This document shows, piece after piece, positions 18,122 to 26,367 of a stretch of 64,000 nucleotides of DNA; the first letter of the stretch is position 1, and every line of letters begins with the position of its first letter. The position numbers and the translations under genes were made by a program. The notes beneath the pieces were generated by a model. That model was not told the DNA's origin. It searched no databases and was given only the letters and a program-made list of their open reading frames with translations. The stretch comes from Pseudomonas asturiensis (GTDB lineage: Bacteria; Pseudomonadota; Gammaproteobacteria; Pseudomonadales; Pseudomonadaceae). Location of the stretch: assembly GCF_900143095.1 (NCBI RefSeq), contig NZ_FRDA01000013.1:62001-126000 (forward strand). The letters are read 5' to 3'.

Positions 18122-18424
18122 TCAAAGGCCCTTCATGCAGTTGCGCACATCGTCATCGATCAGGTTGTCTGGCTTTATGCATTCGCGCAGGGATTTCTTG
18201 TCTGCAGCCTTATCGAGGTCATGCGAATTTGTAAGTGACGTATTCGCTTTGTCACGACACTGAGGTGCCTGACTCAAACTGGTGCCAGCCAGAATGTCGC
18301 ACGCAAAAGCGTTAGTCAGCGTGTGAATGTGTTTGCCGAGGGGTTTGGTGATCTCTGTGATTGAGCTCGCCGACCACGCAAGCGAACTGAAACAGACAGA
18401 GACGAGTACCACGGTGCGTTTCAT
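18122..18424 (-). CDS. Small exported Cys-containing protein
   Basis: A 100-aa protein with a signal peptide (MKRTVVLVSVCFSSLAWSAS). The mature part has four cysteines (FACDIL, PQCRDK, RECIKP, RNCMKG) suited to two disulfides. I do not recognise the family. It converges on the DUF2251-like gene 43 bp away. It is the last ordinary chromosomal-looking gene before the accessory island. Confidence 0.65.
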   Translation of the reverse strand: MKRTVVLVSVCFSSLAWSASSITEITKPLGKHIHTLTNAFACDILAGTSLSQAPQCRDKANTSLTNSHDLDKAADKKSLRECIKPDNLIDDDVRNCMKGL

Positions 18425-18631
18425 GATTCATCCTTGAACGAGAGCTGGCGGTGGTTGCTGTCGATCATCCAGAGGCTTGCAGATGGTGTCACTGAGCGAT
18501 TGCGGAGCTTGAATTGAGCTGTCCCAGCGTCCGCACGGATAACCTCAATGACCGCATAATGTATATTATGTTAAATTGTATCTGTTTGTAACGTGGCAGT
18601 GTTGTCACCAACCCTATGAAGTACCTGGAAC

Positions 18632-18697
18632 TAAAGATCTAAATTACGGCCCAGTAAAGATCTAAATTGGGGAATAAATCCCCGATTTAGATCTTTA
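18632..18697. repeat. 19-bp inverted repeat plus direct copy of its arm
   Basis: TAAAGATCTAAATT occurs at 18632-18645 and again at 18655-18668. The second copy is the start of a 19-bp arm (18655-18673) that is mirrored at 18679-18697 with a single mismatch, tolerated as G-U in RNA. The loop is ATAAA. It could be a transcript terminator, a recombination site or a protein-binding site at the island edge. Confidence 0.8.
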
Positions 18698-19013
18698 AGT
18701 GCTCTGAAGTAACAATAGCCCTAGATTCCCTCTCAAGCGCCGAATCTGGACGATGTACGCCTTAAACACCGATTCCTTCAAATTTCCGACAGCTTTTCCC
18801 TCTCTTTACGCTCTAGCTTGCATTTACTTCCAAACCTCGCAGATCTATCCATTTGGATGAGAGAAAGCGTGAAATCTCGTTGGCCTACACGTCTACGCAA
18901 CCATACAGCCGACGAGACTTGTAAAAAGTATAGTCCATGGCTGATGCTTGCGATCCCCGCGTGAGGGCTCAAGTTACATGTATGCCCAGACCTGAGTTTT
19001 ACGTCAAAAATTC

Positions 19014-19140
19014 ATGCTTTAGCATCAGGATTCCTTCAAAGTCACATGCCGTAGCACCAAACTTCCTTCAAATCGTATGCCGTAGCCTTCGTTTCTCTTC
19101 AAAACCGCATGCCTTAGCATCAATTTCTCTTCCGGTAAGG
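19014..19140. repeat. Four degenerate 31-32-bp tandem repeats
   Basis: Units begin with ATGCTTTAGCATCA, ATGCCGTAGCACCA, ATGCCGTAGCCTTC and ATGCCTTAGCATCA at 19014, 19046, 19077 and 19109. Each continues to a TTCCTTCAAA or TTCTCTTCAAA block (the last reads CTTCCGG). Spacing is 32, 31 and 32 bp. There are no unique spacers, so this is not a CRISPR array. It ends 5 bp from the stop of the next gene. Confidence 0.8.
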
Positions 19141-19144
19141 ATTA

Positions 19145-20632
19145 TCAAATTAGTATTTCCGGTCGGAAGTTTGGTGAGATTTTCAACCCAGCGGGCTCTC
19201 CCGACAGCGATCCCTCAAGTCTCTTTGCCGAGGCAAGCAAGCGAAACCCGTTCAGCAGCGTGCCGAAGTCCACCAAATGGATCCCGTTGTATTGCCTAGC
19301 CGCTTCTCGGTAACCTATGTAGGCAGCTGCTTCATCCACGTTCGCTGGCATGAGCCCGGCAACCACGACGCGCCGCGGTTTTTGGATCTGTCCCGGAATA
19401 TCAGGCCGCAGCTTTCGACCTTCCTCTATCGCAGATGCCAACTCGGGATGGGGTTTCAACCTTCCTGGCGGCTCCCCAGAACCTTGTAGGTCAGAATCAC
19501 CAATACGATCTGGGCTGTCACGTATCATGAGCGTCGCATGAGGCGACCTCACAGTCAGCACCAACGCTTCATGCCCGTAAATGATTGGGCTCCCGACAGC
19601 GGATTTGGGTTGCGCACCCAGCGGCGGATCCAGCACACCGCAGTCCGGATGCTGCAAGCATTTGACGACCAAATCGATGTTATGGCTCAGGAACGATTGC
19701 CACTCGGTTGCGCTGAGGTTTTGCGCCAGCATTATTTGATAATGGTGGATCATGCGGTATAGCTCGCCCCGATCCATCGATTCCCGCATTGCCTTGAAGT
19801 CTTCTGGCATCCCCAGAGGCAAGTCCCGAATGTATGCTTGCAGTGTCGCTAGATAATCTCGCTCGGCTTCACTAAACCCACTGAGATAATGACCCCCACG
19901 GTCACCAGAATGTTTGAGAACAGGAGCTAGCTTTTCCACAATTTCTTCGTAAATGTATGACCTGCGTGACCCCTCTTTTTGACGGTTCCAAAAATCATCG
20001 CCAGTGTTGAACGCCGTCCTGAGATCATTTAGGGTTTTTTCCGAAACGCACACCACGTTCTCGCGTCTGAACAGGTCGCCTTCGAAATGTATTTCAATGG
20101 TATCGACACTCTTGTCGATCTGAAGCGCGCTAAGTACCGCGTTGAAGGATGCCTTGAACCCTAGCCCCTTGGCGCAGGTATTGAAAATCCCGGAGTCGAA
20201 TACGCGTTCGATGTGAGACACCACCGAGCTAGTTTCGCTTGGCAGTGGCCCAGCAAAGGGTTTTGGAAGCCGATATACGATGCGAGGGTAAGGCTTCCTC
20301 TGCCGCGTATATTCTGAGATGAAGCGGGGGTTGATGACTGTTGGCCACGTCTCGATTCGGTCTGCAAAAATCCTCGCAAGCACATGCGAGTCTCCGCCCG
20401 ATGAGCTATTTGTAGGGTGTTCGCCGGCCGTCGAAGACGGCACTGATAGCTCGACGTAAAAAGCTCGATTCACGACCCCTTTTCGGATACTAGGCTCTGG
20501 CAAGCTCTTCGCCCGTTCTCGCTGTTGCTTCTTCGTTTGGGAAGACTCATCACTGCCATCTTTCACGCGCCGCTCCCTTAGCCTGGAAGGCTGACTAAGC
20601 ATCATCACGGCACCAAGCGCCGGATATCTCAA
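19145..20632 (-). CDS. Unassigned defence-island protein with Shedu/DUF4263-like C-terminus
   Basis: A 495-aa protein not firmly recognised. Residues 308-320 (SATEWQSFLSHNI) match the conserved Trp-Gln-x-Phe segment that opens the nuclease domain of Shedu (DUF4263) proteins. The end (PRRVVVAGLMPANVDE, then HLVDFGTLLNGF) resembles that domain's last strands. The expected Asp...Glu-x-Lys site in between is not visible: LVLTVRSPHA stands where ExK would be expected. Residues 1-300 match nothing I know. A second in-frame ATG lies at 20602. Single-protein Shedu confers phage resistance, so this would be a divergent or inactive relative, if related at all. It is transcribed alone. Confidence 0.4.
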   Translation of the reverse strand: MRYPALGAVMMLSQPSRLRERRVKDGSDESSQTKKQQRERAKSLPEPSIRKGVVNRAFYVELSVPSSTAGEHPTNSSSGGDSHVLARIFADRIETWPTVINPRFISEYTRQRKPYPRIVYRLPKPFAGPLPSETSSVVSHIERVFDSGIFNTCAKGLGFKASFNAVLSALQIDKSVDTIEIHFEGDLFRRENVVCVSEKTLNDLRTAFNTGDDFWNRQKEGSRRSYIYEEIVEKLAPVLKHSGDRGGHYLSGFSEAERDYLATLQAYIRDLPLGMPEDFKAMRESMDRGELYRMIHHYQIMLAQNLSATEWQSFLSHNIDLVVKCLQHPDCGVLDPPLGAQPKSAVGSPIIYGHEALVLTVRSPHATLMIRDSPDRIGDSDLQGSGEPPGRLKPHPELASAIEEGRKLRPDIPGQIQKPRRVVVAGLMPANVDEAAAYIGYREAARQYNGIHLVDFGTLLNGFRLLASAKRLEGSLSGEPAGLKISPNFRPEILI

Positions 20633-21092
20633 ATATTGCGCGAGTAGCTAATAACTTTCAGCGCCTCATAACGGGGGATCGGATCGTGTCGCCGAACCGC
20701 CACGTACCCCAATCAAGCTGTTTCACGGTCACCTGAAAGTAAATTTGTCGAAACGATTTCGTATATAGCTGCCCCATGGATTGGCCATCGGGGAGTAGAA
20801 TTATGAGGATAGTTCTCAGCAGTGCTCCGTCAAGTTAGAGCGATGAAAAAGTTATGAATTCCTGCTCGCCACTGACCAGGTTCTCGGATCTCGCTAGTTA
20901 GTAAACTCAGTGTACTATTCTTGAAATGGAGTCAATAACGCAGGCAAACTAATCGCCACTGCAGGTTTGTAGATTTCTTCTGCAACGCATCGAGGGTGAA
21001 ATATCATCATTCTGATCAAAAGTTTCGCTTTGAAGCCTCGCGGCTGGACTTCCTTGGTCGGCGTTGAGGACAAATGCCAGACTGTAAAAGCC
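20633..21092. other. Intergenic region, no gene seen
   Basis: A 460-bp AT-rich gap upstream of the leftward 495-aa gene. It probably contains that gene's promoter. No repeat or RNA structure stands out. Confidence 0.45.
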
Positions 21093-21563
21093 CTAAACGG
21101 TTATCTTCCAGTTACAGATCACAAGCGCTTCATCAGCGCATCCAGCTTTCTCTTTACTCCAATCTTCGAATAACGCTGTCGGCTTCCACGCTGGGTTATC
21201 GTCCGCCCCCAACGCTCGAGATCCAATCACTGCGGCCAAAATCCTTTCCAATTCGGACACGGAGCATGCAACCTTCAGCATGGCCTCGGCAGTTAAAATC
21301 ACGTCCGTATAGTTGGTTGAGCTCAGCAAGGCTGCATCCGCGGCGTCTTCATCCACCAAAGCCCCGTCAGCACCGCAACGGTACTTGCCTCCGACTGAAA
21401 CCTTGCCCACCAACTGCATCAACTTCTCATCAAACCCAATACGCTCAAAGGCACTCTGCGGGGGTAACCGCGAAAAGCTCCACGCCTTCTTTGAGGTCAA
21501 ACAAAGAGAGGCTATGCAAATCCTTATTCGGCCATCAGCTGTCAGCCGGGCCTTTGGTTCCAC
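21093..21563 (-). CDS. Hypothetical protein
   Basis: A leftward 156-codon frame starting at GTG 21563. The frame is open 11 codons further upstream to a TAA, with a purine-rich GGAAGGAAGGAG stretch before that, so the true start is uncertain. The composition is protein-like (ILTAEAMLKVACSVSELERILAAVIGS), whereas the overlapping plus-strand frame is Ser/Arg/Pro-rich and looks like a shadow. I recognise no domain. It may be a fragment left by rearrangement. Confidence 0.4.
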   Translation of the reverse strand: MEPKARLTADGRIRICIASLCLTSKKAWSFSRLPPQSAFERIGFDEKLMQLVGKVSVGGKYRCGADGALVDEDAADAALLSSTNYTDVILTAEAMLKVACSVSELERILAAVIGSRALGADDNPAWKPTALFEDWSKEKAGCADEALVICNWKITV

Positions 21564-21830
21564 CCGAACAGCATTTTCTACCAGGTCAATCAGTACTTAG
21601 CTGCCCTCTCCTTCCTTCCAGTGCCCGCCACGATTACCATCCGGGGGAGGCAGTCTATAGGGAGGCATTGGAGCCTCCCGCCACGCGAAGAGTAATATTG
21701 CCAACGGCAGCAGGGTTGGGTGACGGTTCACCACTGGCTATCACAAAATTCGACCAATCATGGGTACGTGGCCGGTGAGCATCGTCTGCTATTCGGTGCG
21801 AATCGGGGCATTCATCATTGAGGAGCAAGG

Positions 21831-23027
21831 ATGTATTTCACCTTCGCGAGACCGGATCTGTTTGGGCCAATGCGCACATTTGGGCGCGGCATCGCCGTCG
21901 CGCCTGGCAATCATTTAACAGAACAACGGGCTGTACTCCTAGTAAAGACGTCGAAGGAAATCATACTGACGGCTCGCTCTCGGAAGGAGCTGAAGTGGTA
22001 CCTGGCTCCCGTTGAGGTTGAGGGTACGCACGCTCTGGCTCTGATCTCTGCATTTTTTGACGATCCGGATAATCCCCTCGCTATCACTACACCGTTAGTC
22101 CCAAGTGATTCCCTATGCTCAACGTTGGCTGACCTACCAGACGAATTCGATGTGTGCTTTCTCGATGAACACAACAGGGAGCAGCTCAGCTGTCGAGCGT
22201 CCGCATCACTCGCATACTTGCGGGCGAAAATTCGAGACCTGCCGGCGCTCTGTGACCCTGATGCTCACATGATGATTGATCAAGCCGAGCTATGGTTCTC
22301 TTTACGTACTGATTTAAATGACCGCGAAGCATTTCCCGTTCTGCTTGGTGAGGAGCTGTTCCCTAGCGATTTCGTGTATTTCGATCTGCGTGAAGATCGA
22401 CACGCATTCCATGGATCATCCGGGTTTTCGACTAACACGTTGGTTCGCCCTGAGCCTGGCCCTTATCAGGAACGGGATATCGTGTTTCTCCTGCAACGGG
22501 TGTTCTCAGCCAAAGAAATCATTCATGGCCCGATCAAGCCTAGCGACAACGAAGAGCTTGTCGACGTCGCCGTTCTGGGCGGCGAAGTAAATCTCTTTCT
22601 CCAGGCTAAGGACAGCCCCAATACGGAAGCGATGATTAATAGATCGTTGGACAGAAAACGCCGGGTATCGCTCAACCAGCTCGTTGGAGGGTTATCCCAG
22701 CTTGGCGGTGCTTTCTCGACGGCTCTGCGGGCGCCGGTTCAGCAACTGAGACTGTCAACCGGTGCAAGTATCCAGGTCGATTTTTCTGACAAGCCAATGC
22801 TGGGTATAGTGATCGTGAAGGAGCTCTTCACCGACATGTATGATGCGTACAGCGAGCGCGCTCTGGCTTTCATGGATAAGCATCAGATTCCTGTGGTGTT
22901 CTTCGACTACTCCGAGCTGGAGGTACTTACGCGTCGGTGTGAGACTGAGGCGGCCTTCCTTTCGGCATGCCATGCCGTATTTCGGTTTGCTGTCGAAAAC
23001 GGCGAATATCCAAAACTGCGATTTTAG
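21831..23027 (+). CDS. Probable PD-(D/E)XK-type nuclease of unknown system
   Basis: A 398-aa protein with a strong GAGGAGCAAGG ribosome site. No named family is recognised over residues 1-230. Around residues 241-262, EELVDVAVLGGEVNLFLQAKDS has the pattern acidic...D...hydrophobic strand...Q-x-K. This is the layout of Mrr-type PD-(D/E)XK active sites in which Gln replaces the acidic residue (D245, Q258, K260). A helix with SLDRKRRVSLNQLVGGLSQLGGA follows. It is 155 bp upstream of a Mrr-IrrE fusion on the same strand, so the two probably form one module. The nuclease call rests on one motif. Confidence 0.5.
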   Translation: MYFTFARPDLFGPMRTFGRGIAVAPGNHLTEQRAVLLVKTSKEIILTARSRKELKWYLAPVEVEGTHALALISAFFDDPDNPLAITTPLVPSDSLCSTLADLPDEFDVCFLDEHNREQLSCRASASLAYLRAKIRDLPALCDPDAHMMIDQAELWFSLRTDLNDREAFPVLLGEELFPSDFVYFDLREDRHAFHGSSGFSTNTLVRPEPGPYQERDIVFLLQRVFSAKEIIHGPIKPSDNEELVDVAVLGGEVNLFLQAKDSPNTEAMINRSLDRKRRVSLNQLVGGLSQLGGAFSTALRAPVQQLRLSTGASIQVDFSDKPMLGIVIVKELFTDMYDAYSERALAFMDKHQIPVVFFDYSELEVLTRRCETEAAFLSACHAVFRFAVENGEYPKLRF

Positions 23028-23182
23028 GAGAGGCTCTAATGAACTTTTGCCCTTCCATTCGCGTGTAAAGTGGCGTCATAGCTAGGCCGATCACGGGGCG
23101 TTCGATAAAGCCGAGTGGCCGACTGCGTCCATAGGCTCGCGCACAAGCAAATACTAAGAATATTAGGATCGCTATTACCAAG

Positions 23183-24460
23183 ATGGAACCACTAGTGCTC
23201 AGTACTTACGCCAAAGGTGATCTCTTTGAGGAGCAGGTTTTCCAATTCCTGAGTCGCGAGATCGGTGAAGGGCGATTTTTTTGCCGACCTGAGCATTGCC
23301 GGATATTCAGGAAGCGGCGCTATTACTCTCGCGATCGAGAAGACGATATCGTTTTTGACATCGCCATAGAGATCTTCATTCCTGGCCAACCTAAGCCGTC
23401 AATGATCGTCCTTGTCGAATGTAAGCATTATACGGGCACCGTTCCGGTTGGGGATATTGAGGAGTTTGGTGCCAAGATCCGCCAAGTCACAGGACTCAAT
23501 GCAAAAGGGATATTCGTATCGGCAAGCGCCTTCCAGTCCGGCACGATCAACATCGCCAGGAATCAGGGTTTCGGTGTTATTCGGTATTTTCCAGACGAAG
23601 GCTTCCAGTGGGAGCTGGCTCGTGCTCTGCTCACGGGAGTCAGAAATGCGTCATCGCGAAAGCGCGCTGAAATTGAGTACGCTCTGACCCACCCGGGCTT
23701 CCGTCCGACTCTCACGGGAGCTTATGCTGTCACCCCTGGGGGCTACACCAATGCTTGGGAGGGGGTCTGGACAGGGCTGGATTTGGCTAGCAGTTTTGAT
23801 CCGGCCATATTGGAAATCATTCGGCCCCCTCACCTTCCAGTCCTTAGAGTCGGCTATATCTCTAAGAGATCAATTGAAAATCTGTCAGACCAGGTTTTGC
23901 GATCTACCGGTTATACAAGGGGGGTAGTAGATCTGGAAGCCGTAGTCACTAGTGCGACAACGTCTAGCGCCTTGACCGTCAGCTACGTAGATGAGCCAGA
24001 TGGTGCTTTAGGTAGGATCACCTTTGCCCCTTTGGACATAAAAATCAATTCTCGCGACAACACAGCCCCGATGACCCGGTTCACGCTTGCTCACGAGCTG
24101 GGGCACTATTATCTCGATCACGGCCGCTACATTGCGCGGGAGAGCCTACGTTCAGGGGACATTGATCAGCTTGAGCGCATCGCAGTCCCCAAGAGCGAAT
24201 TGGAACGCCTCGAATGGCAAGCGAATACATTTGCGTCTTACCTACTGATGCCTGAACGGCATTTTCTCGAAGCTTTCTCGCTTCTGGTTGAGCACCACGA
24301 TATTCGCAACCGAGGACATGGCGCCCTTTTTCTCGATGACCAGCGTGACAACATCAGAAATTACCACCTAGTACTCGACGCACTGAGCCGCTATTTTGCG
24401 GTTTCTAAAAGCGCCGCGGCCATCCGTTTGCGGGGTCTTGGAGTATTAGTAGAAGCCTGA
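23183..24460 (+). CDS. Fusion of Mrr-like restriction endonuclease and ImmA/IrrE metallopeptidase
   Basis: A 425-aa two-domain protein. Residues ~10-155 are a Mrr-type endonuclease domain: D59 in VFDIAIE, then VLVECKHYTG with E79-C80-K81, and KGIFVSASAFQSGTINIAR as the following helix. Residues ~215-425 form an ImmA/IrrE zinc peptidase: TLAHELGHYYLDH gives HExxH at 304-308, and EWQANTFASYLLMP supplies the third ligand. ImmA-type proteases cleave repressors in response to damage or phage signals. Joined to a nuclease, the domain may act as sensor or activator. Both active sites look intact. It follows the 398-aa nuclease-like gene. Confidence 0.8.
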   Translation: MEPLVLSTYAKGDLFEEQVFQFLSREIGEGRFFCRPEHCRIFRKRRYYSRDREDDIVFDIAIEIFIPGQPKPSMIVLVECKHYTGTVPVGDIEEFGAKIRQVTGLNAKGIFVSASAFQSGTINIARNQGFGVIRYFPDEGFQWELARALLTGVRNASSRKRAEIEYALTHPGFRPTLTGAYAVTPGGYTNAWEGVWTGLDLASSFDPAILEIIRPPHLPVLRVGYISKRSIENLSDQVLRSTGYTRGVVDLEAVVTSATTSSALTVSYVDEPDGALGRITFAPLDIKINSRDNTAPMTRFTLAHELGHYYLDHGRYIARESLRSGDIDQLERIAVPKSELERLEWQANTFASYLLMPERHFLEAFSLLVEHHDIRNRGHGALFLDDQRDNIRNYHLVLDALSRYFAVSKSAAAIRLRGLGVLVEA

Positions 24461-24482
24461 TCCAGCGTAGGTTATTCAGTGG

Positions 24483-24520
24483 CGCGGATGGCTCGTGGCG
24501 GACGAGGAGCCATCTCCGCG
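24483..24520 (+). terminator. Stable GC-rich hairpin after the Mrr-IrrE gene
   Basis: CGCGGATGGCTC pairs with GAGCCATC-t-CCGCG (one bulged base) around a 12-nt loop, 22 bp past the stop. A second potential stem, AGCCCG...CGGGCT followed by TTTTAT near 24539-24594, lies just downstream and has the T-run. Together they probably end the transcript. Confidence 0.5.
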
Positions 24521-24699
24521 GGCGAAAGTGACTTGCATAGCCCGCTTCTTCAGTAGCACCCTAGCCTAGATAGGATGCAGCATCGGGCTTTTTATGGCCA
24601 AACTGTCGAGCTGGTGGGCTAAAGTCCCGAGCGCCCGGCCCGCTGTTAAAGACCAAGCCATGCCAGCGACTTTTCCTAGCTACCTATCGACGAGCCTAT

Positions 24700-26172
24700 A
24701 TGGAACGACATCTTTACCGCTTCCGGACAGCGGAGCGCTTATTGGGGACTGAGGCTACTGACATCAAGAAAGCCCTGCCGGGCGAGCTAGAAAATCTTGA
24801 GATTTATTTTGCCCCACCTGAACAACTCAATGATCCCCTAGAAGGCTACAAAGAAATCTACTGGGCAGGCGATGAGATCATATGGAGAAACTTCTTCAGG
24901 CACTACCTCCTGGTGCTAGCGCTCAGAAGTTGGGACTTGGATGAAGCGGTGCGACTCGGAACGCCCCTGCCAAAAAATCTTCCCATAGAGCAGTACCCCG
25001 CCAACCTACGTGGAGCTTTCCAAGCCGGGTACCAAGAGATGGATGCGCTGATCGGCGGCTGCGATGTCATCCAAGGCTATGTACGCGCTCTATCAAAGAA
25101 TGAAGCGAAGCACTACAGGCCAGAGGTGTCGTTCTACCTTGCGACCTTACACACTCGCTTGTTGTCCACCGTGCTGCTAGTCAACTTCAAGCACGGACTG
25201 TCTGGTGTGTACCCCGACCAGACGTCCGAAAATTCGCTAGGTGATCGCGACCTGCACCTACAGGCCATTTCTAACATAGAAGCTCAGGATGGCACGCTTC
25301 GAGACGCTGGCTCGTATGAAAAAATGGCGTTACTTAATGCGACATACGCCATTAGAACCGCGCACGTTATGCCAGGCGGTCACATCGGGGCACGTGAATT
25401 AATCACAACTTTCGTGCCCCACTACCTTGATCAGATCGAACGATTGATGCACCCGCAATGGTATGTCGCCTGCTTTATGAAAGAGTGCAGTAACTCGGCG
25501 ATTTGGGGTAGCTATGGTGATAATCATAGGGGAATCTGTTTGAGATATCGCGTTCTCGGCGACGCGCCCTCAATGACCATGGAAATGAATAAGCCAGACG
25601 GCAGAGGATACAACGGTATCTTTCACAGCTTCCAAAACATGGGCTTTAAAGAGGTGTTTTATGATCGAGAATTTTCAGAGATCGACTTCTTCAGATTCCT
25701 CGGCAACGTTTCGAATGAAGCCCTGAGTGGCTTCTGGTACAGCGATGCCCAAGGAAATCTCAGCAGCAAAAGCGAGTGGTTGAGATCCCACTCGAATGAG
25801 CTCTGGATGGAGCACCACGAAAATCTCGATTTCGCGCTGACGTCCAAGCTTCCTCAATGGGGATCAGAAAAAGAATATCGCTTGGTGCTGAGTTCCTACC
25901 TCGATATTTCCGACAAAAAGCACCGGATTCTCAAGTACCGTTTTACAAGCCTGGATGGCCTGATTTTTGGCATCAAGACTCCGCTGGAAGACAAGCTGAA
26001 ATGCATCCGAATAATCAGAGCCCACTGCGAGCGAGAAGACATTGAGTCGTTCAATTTCTATCAGGCTTACTACGATCCGCAGACTAAATCTATCGAGCAT
26101 GGATTGCTACCGATCACCCTCTATGAAGCTGATCCTGAGTCCGAAGAGCCGTCAGACCGAGAAGCTTTGTAA
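24700..26172 (+). CDS. DUF2971-like protein
   Basis: A 490-aa protein. The N-terminus HLYRFRTAERLLG...LEIYFAPPEQLNDPLEG and the central CFMKECSNSAIWGSYGDNHRGICLRY carry the two hallmark blocks of DUF2971 proteins (Asn-Asp-Pro and the Trp-Gly-x-Tyr...His-x-Gly-Ile-Cys-Leu motif). These proteins are frequent in defence neighbourhoods but have no settled function. It is longer than most members (usually 250-350 aa), with extra helical sequence between the two blocks. There is no signal peptide. It converges on the Abi_C gene. Confidence 0.72.
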   Translation: MERHLYRFRTAERLLGTEATDIKKALPGELENLEIYFAPPEQLNDPLEGYKEIYWAGDEIIWRNFFRHYLLVLALRSWDLDEAVRLGTPLPKNLPIEQYPANLRGAFQAGYQEMDALIGGCDVIQGYVRALSKNEAKHYRPEVSFYLATLHTRLLSTVLLVNFKHGLSGVYPDQTSENSLGDRDLHLQAISNIEAQDGTLRDAGSYEKMALLNATYAIRTAHVMPGGHIGARELITTFVPHYLDQIERLMHPQWYVACFMKECSNSAIWGSYGDNHRGICLRYRVLGDAPSMTMEMNKPDGRGYNGIFHSFQNMGFKEVFYDREFSEIDFFRFLGNVSNEALSGFWYSDAQGNLSSKSEWLRSHSNELWMEHHENLDFALTSKLPQWGSEKEYRLVLSSYLDISDKKHRILKYRFTSLDGLIFGIKTPLEDKLKCIRIIRAHCEREDIESFNFYQAYYDPQTKSIEHGLLPITLYEADPESEEPSDREAL

Positions 26173-26310
26173 CGTTGCAGTACCTATGAACACTGCCCCA
26201 TTTTCAAGGTGATGGGCGACTTGTGAGAGCCGGCTTCTTGCTTATTACAAAAGAGCCGTTTGTCCTTAGGTCTCACCAGACGCCGACGTCTTTTGGTTTG
26301 ACGCCCTAAT

Positions 26311-26332
26311 GGGGTAGCCTACGGCTTACCCC
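26311..26332. terminator. Bidirectional terminator-like hairpin
   Basis: GGGGTAGCC / GGCTTACCCC (one bulge) encloses a 3-nt loop in the 195-bp gap between the convergent DUF2971-like and Abi_C genes. It has short T/A runs at a distance only. Confidence 0.5.
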
Positions 26333-26367
26333 AGCACATCCTGCCTCTATATGTGTGGCGAACACAG

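Larger units (their letters stand above)
18425..19144. other. Left island boundary: non-coding, hairpin and tandem repeats
   Basis: These 720 bp contain no supported gene. Base composition drops to AT-rich here. The region holds a long inverted repeat with an extra copy of one arm (18632-18697) and four degenerate 32-bp repeats (19014-19140), each listed separately. It marks the change from ordinary chromosomal genes to defence genes. Confidence 0.6.

Noticed and set aside
19014..19140. CRISPR array
   Set aside because: Units are contiguous and degenerate with no unique spacers, and no cas genes are present in the window.
21074..21778. 234-codon plus-strand frame
   Set aside because: Ser/Arg/Pro/Leu-rich composition typical of a shadow frame, no ribosome site, and it overlaps a more protein-like minus-strand frame.
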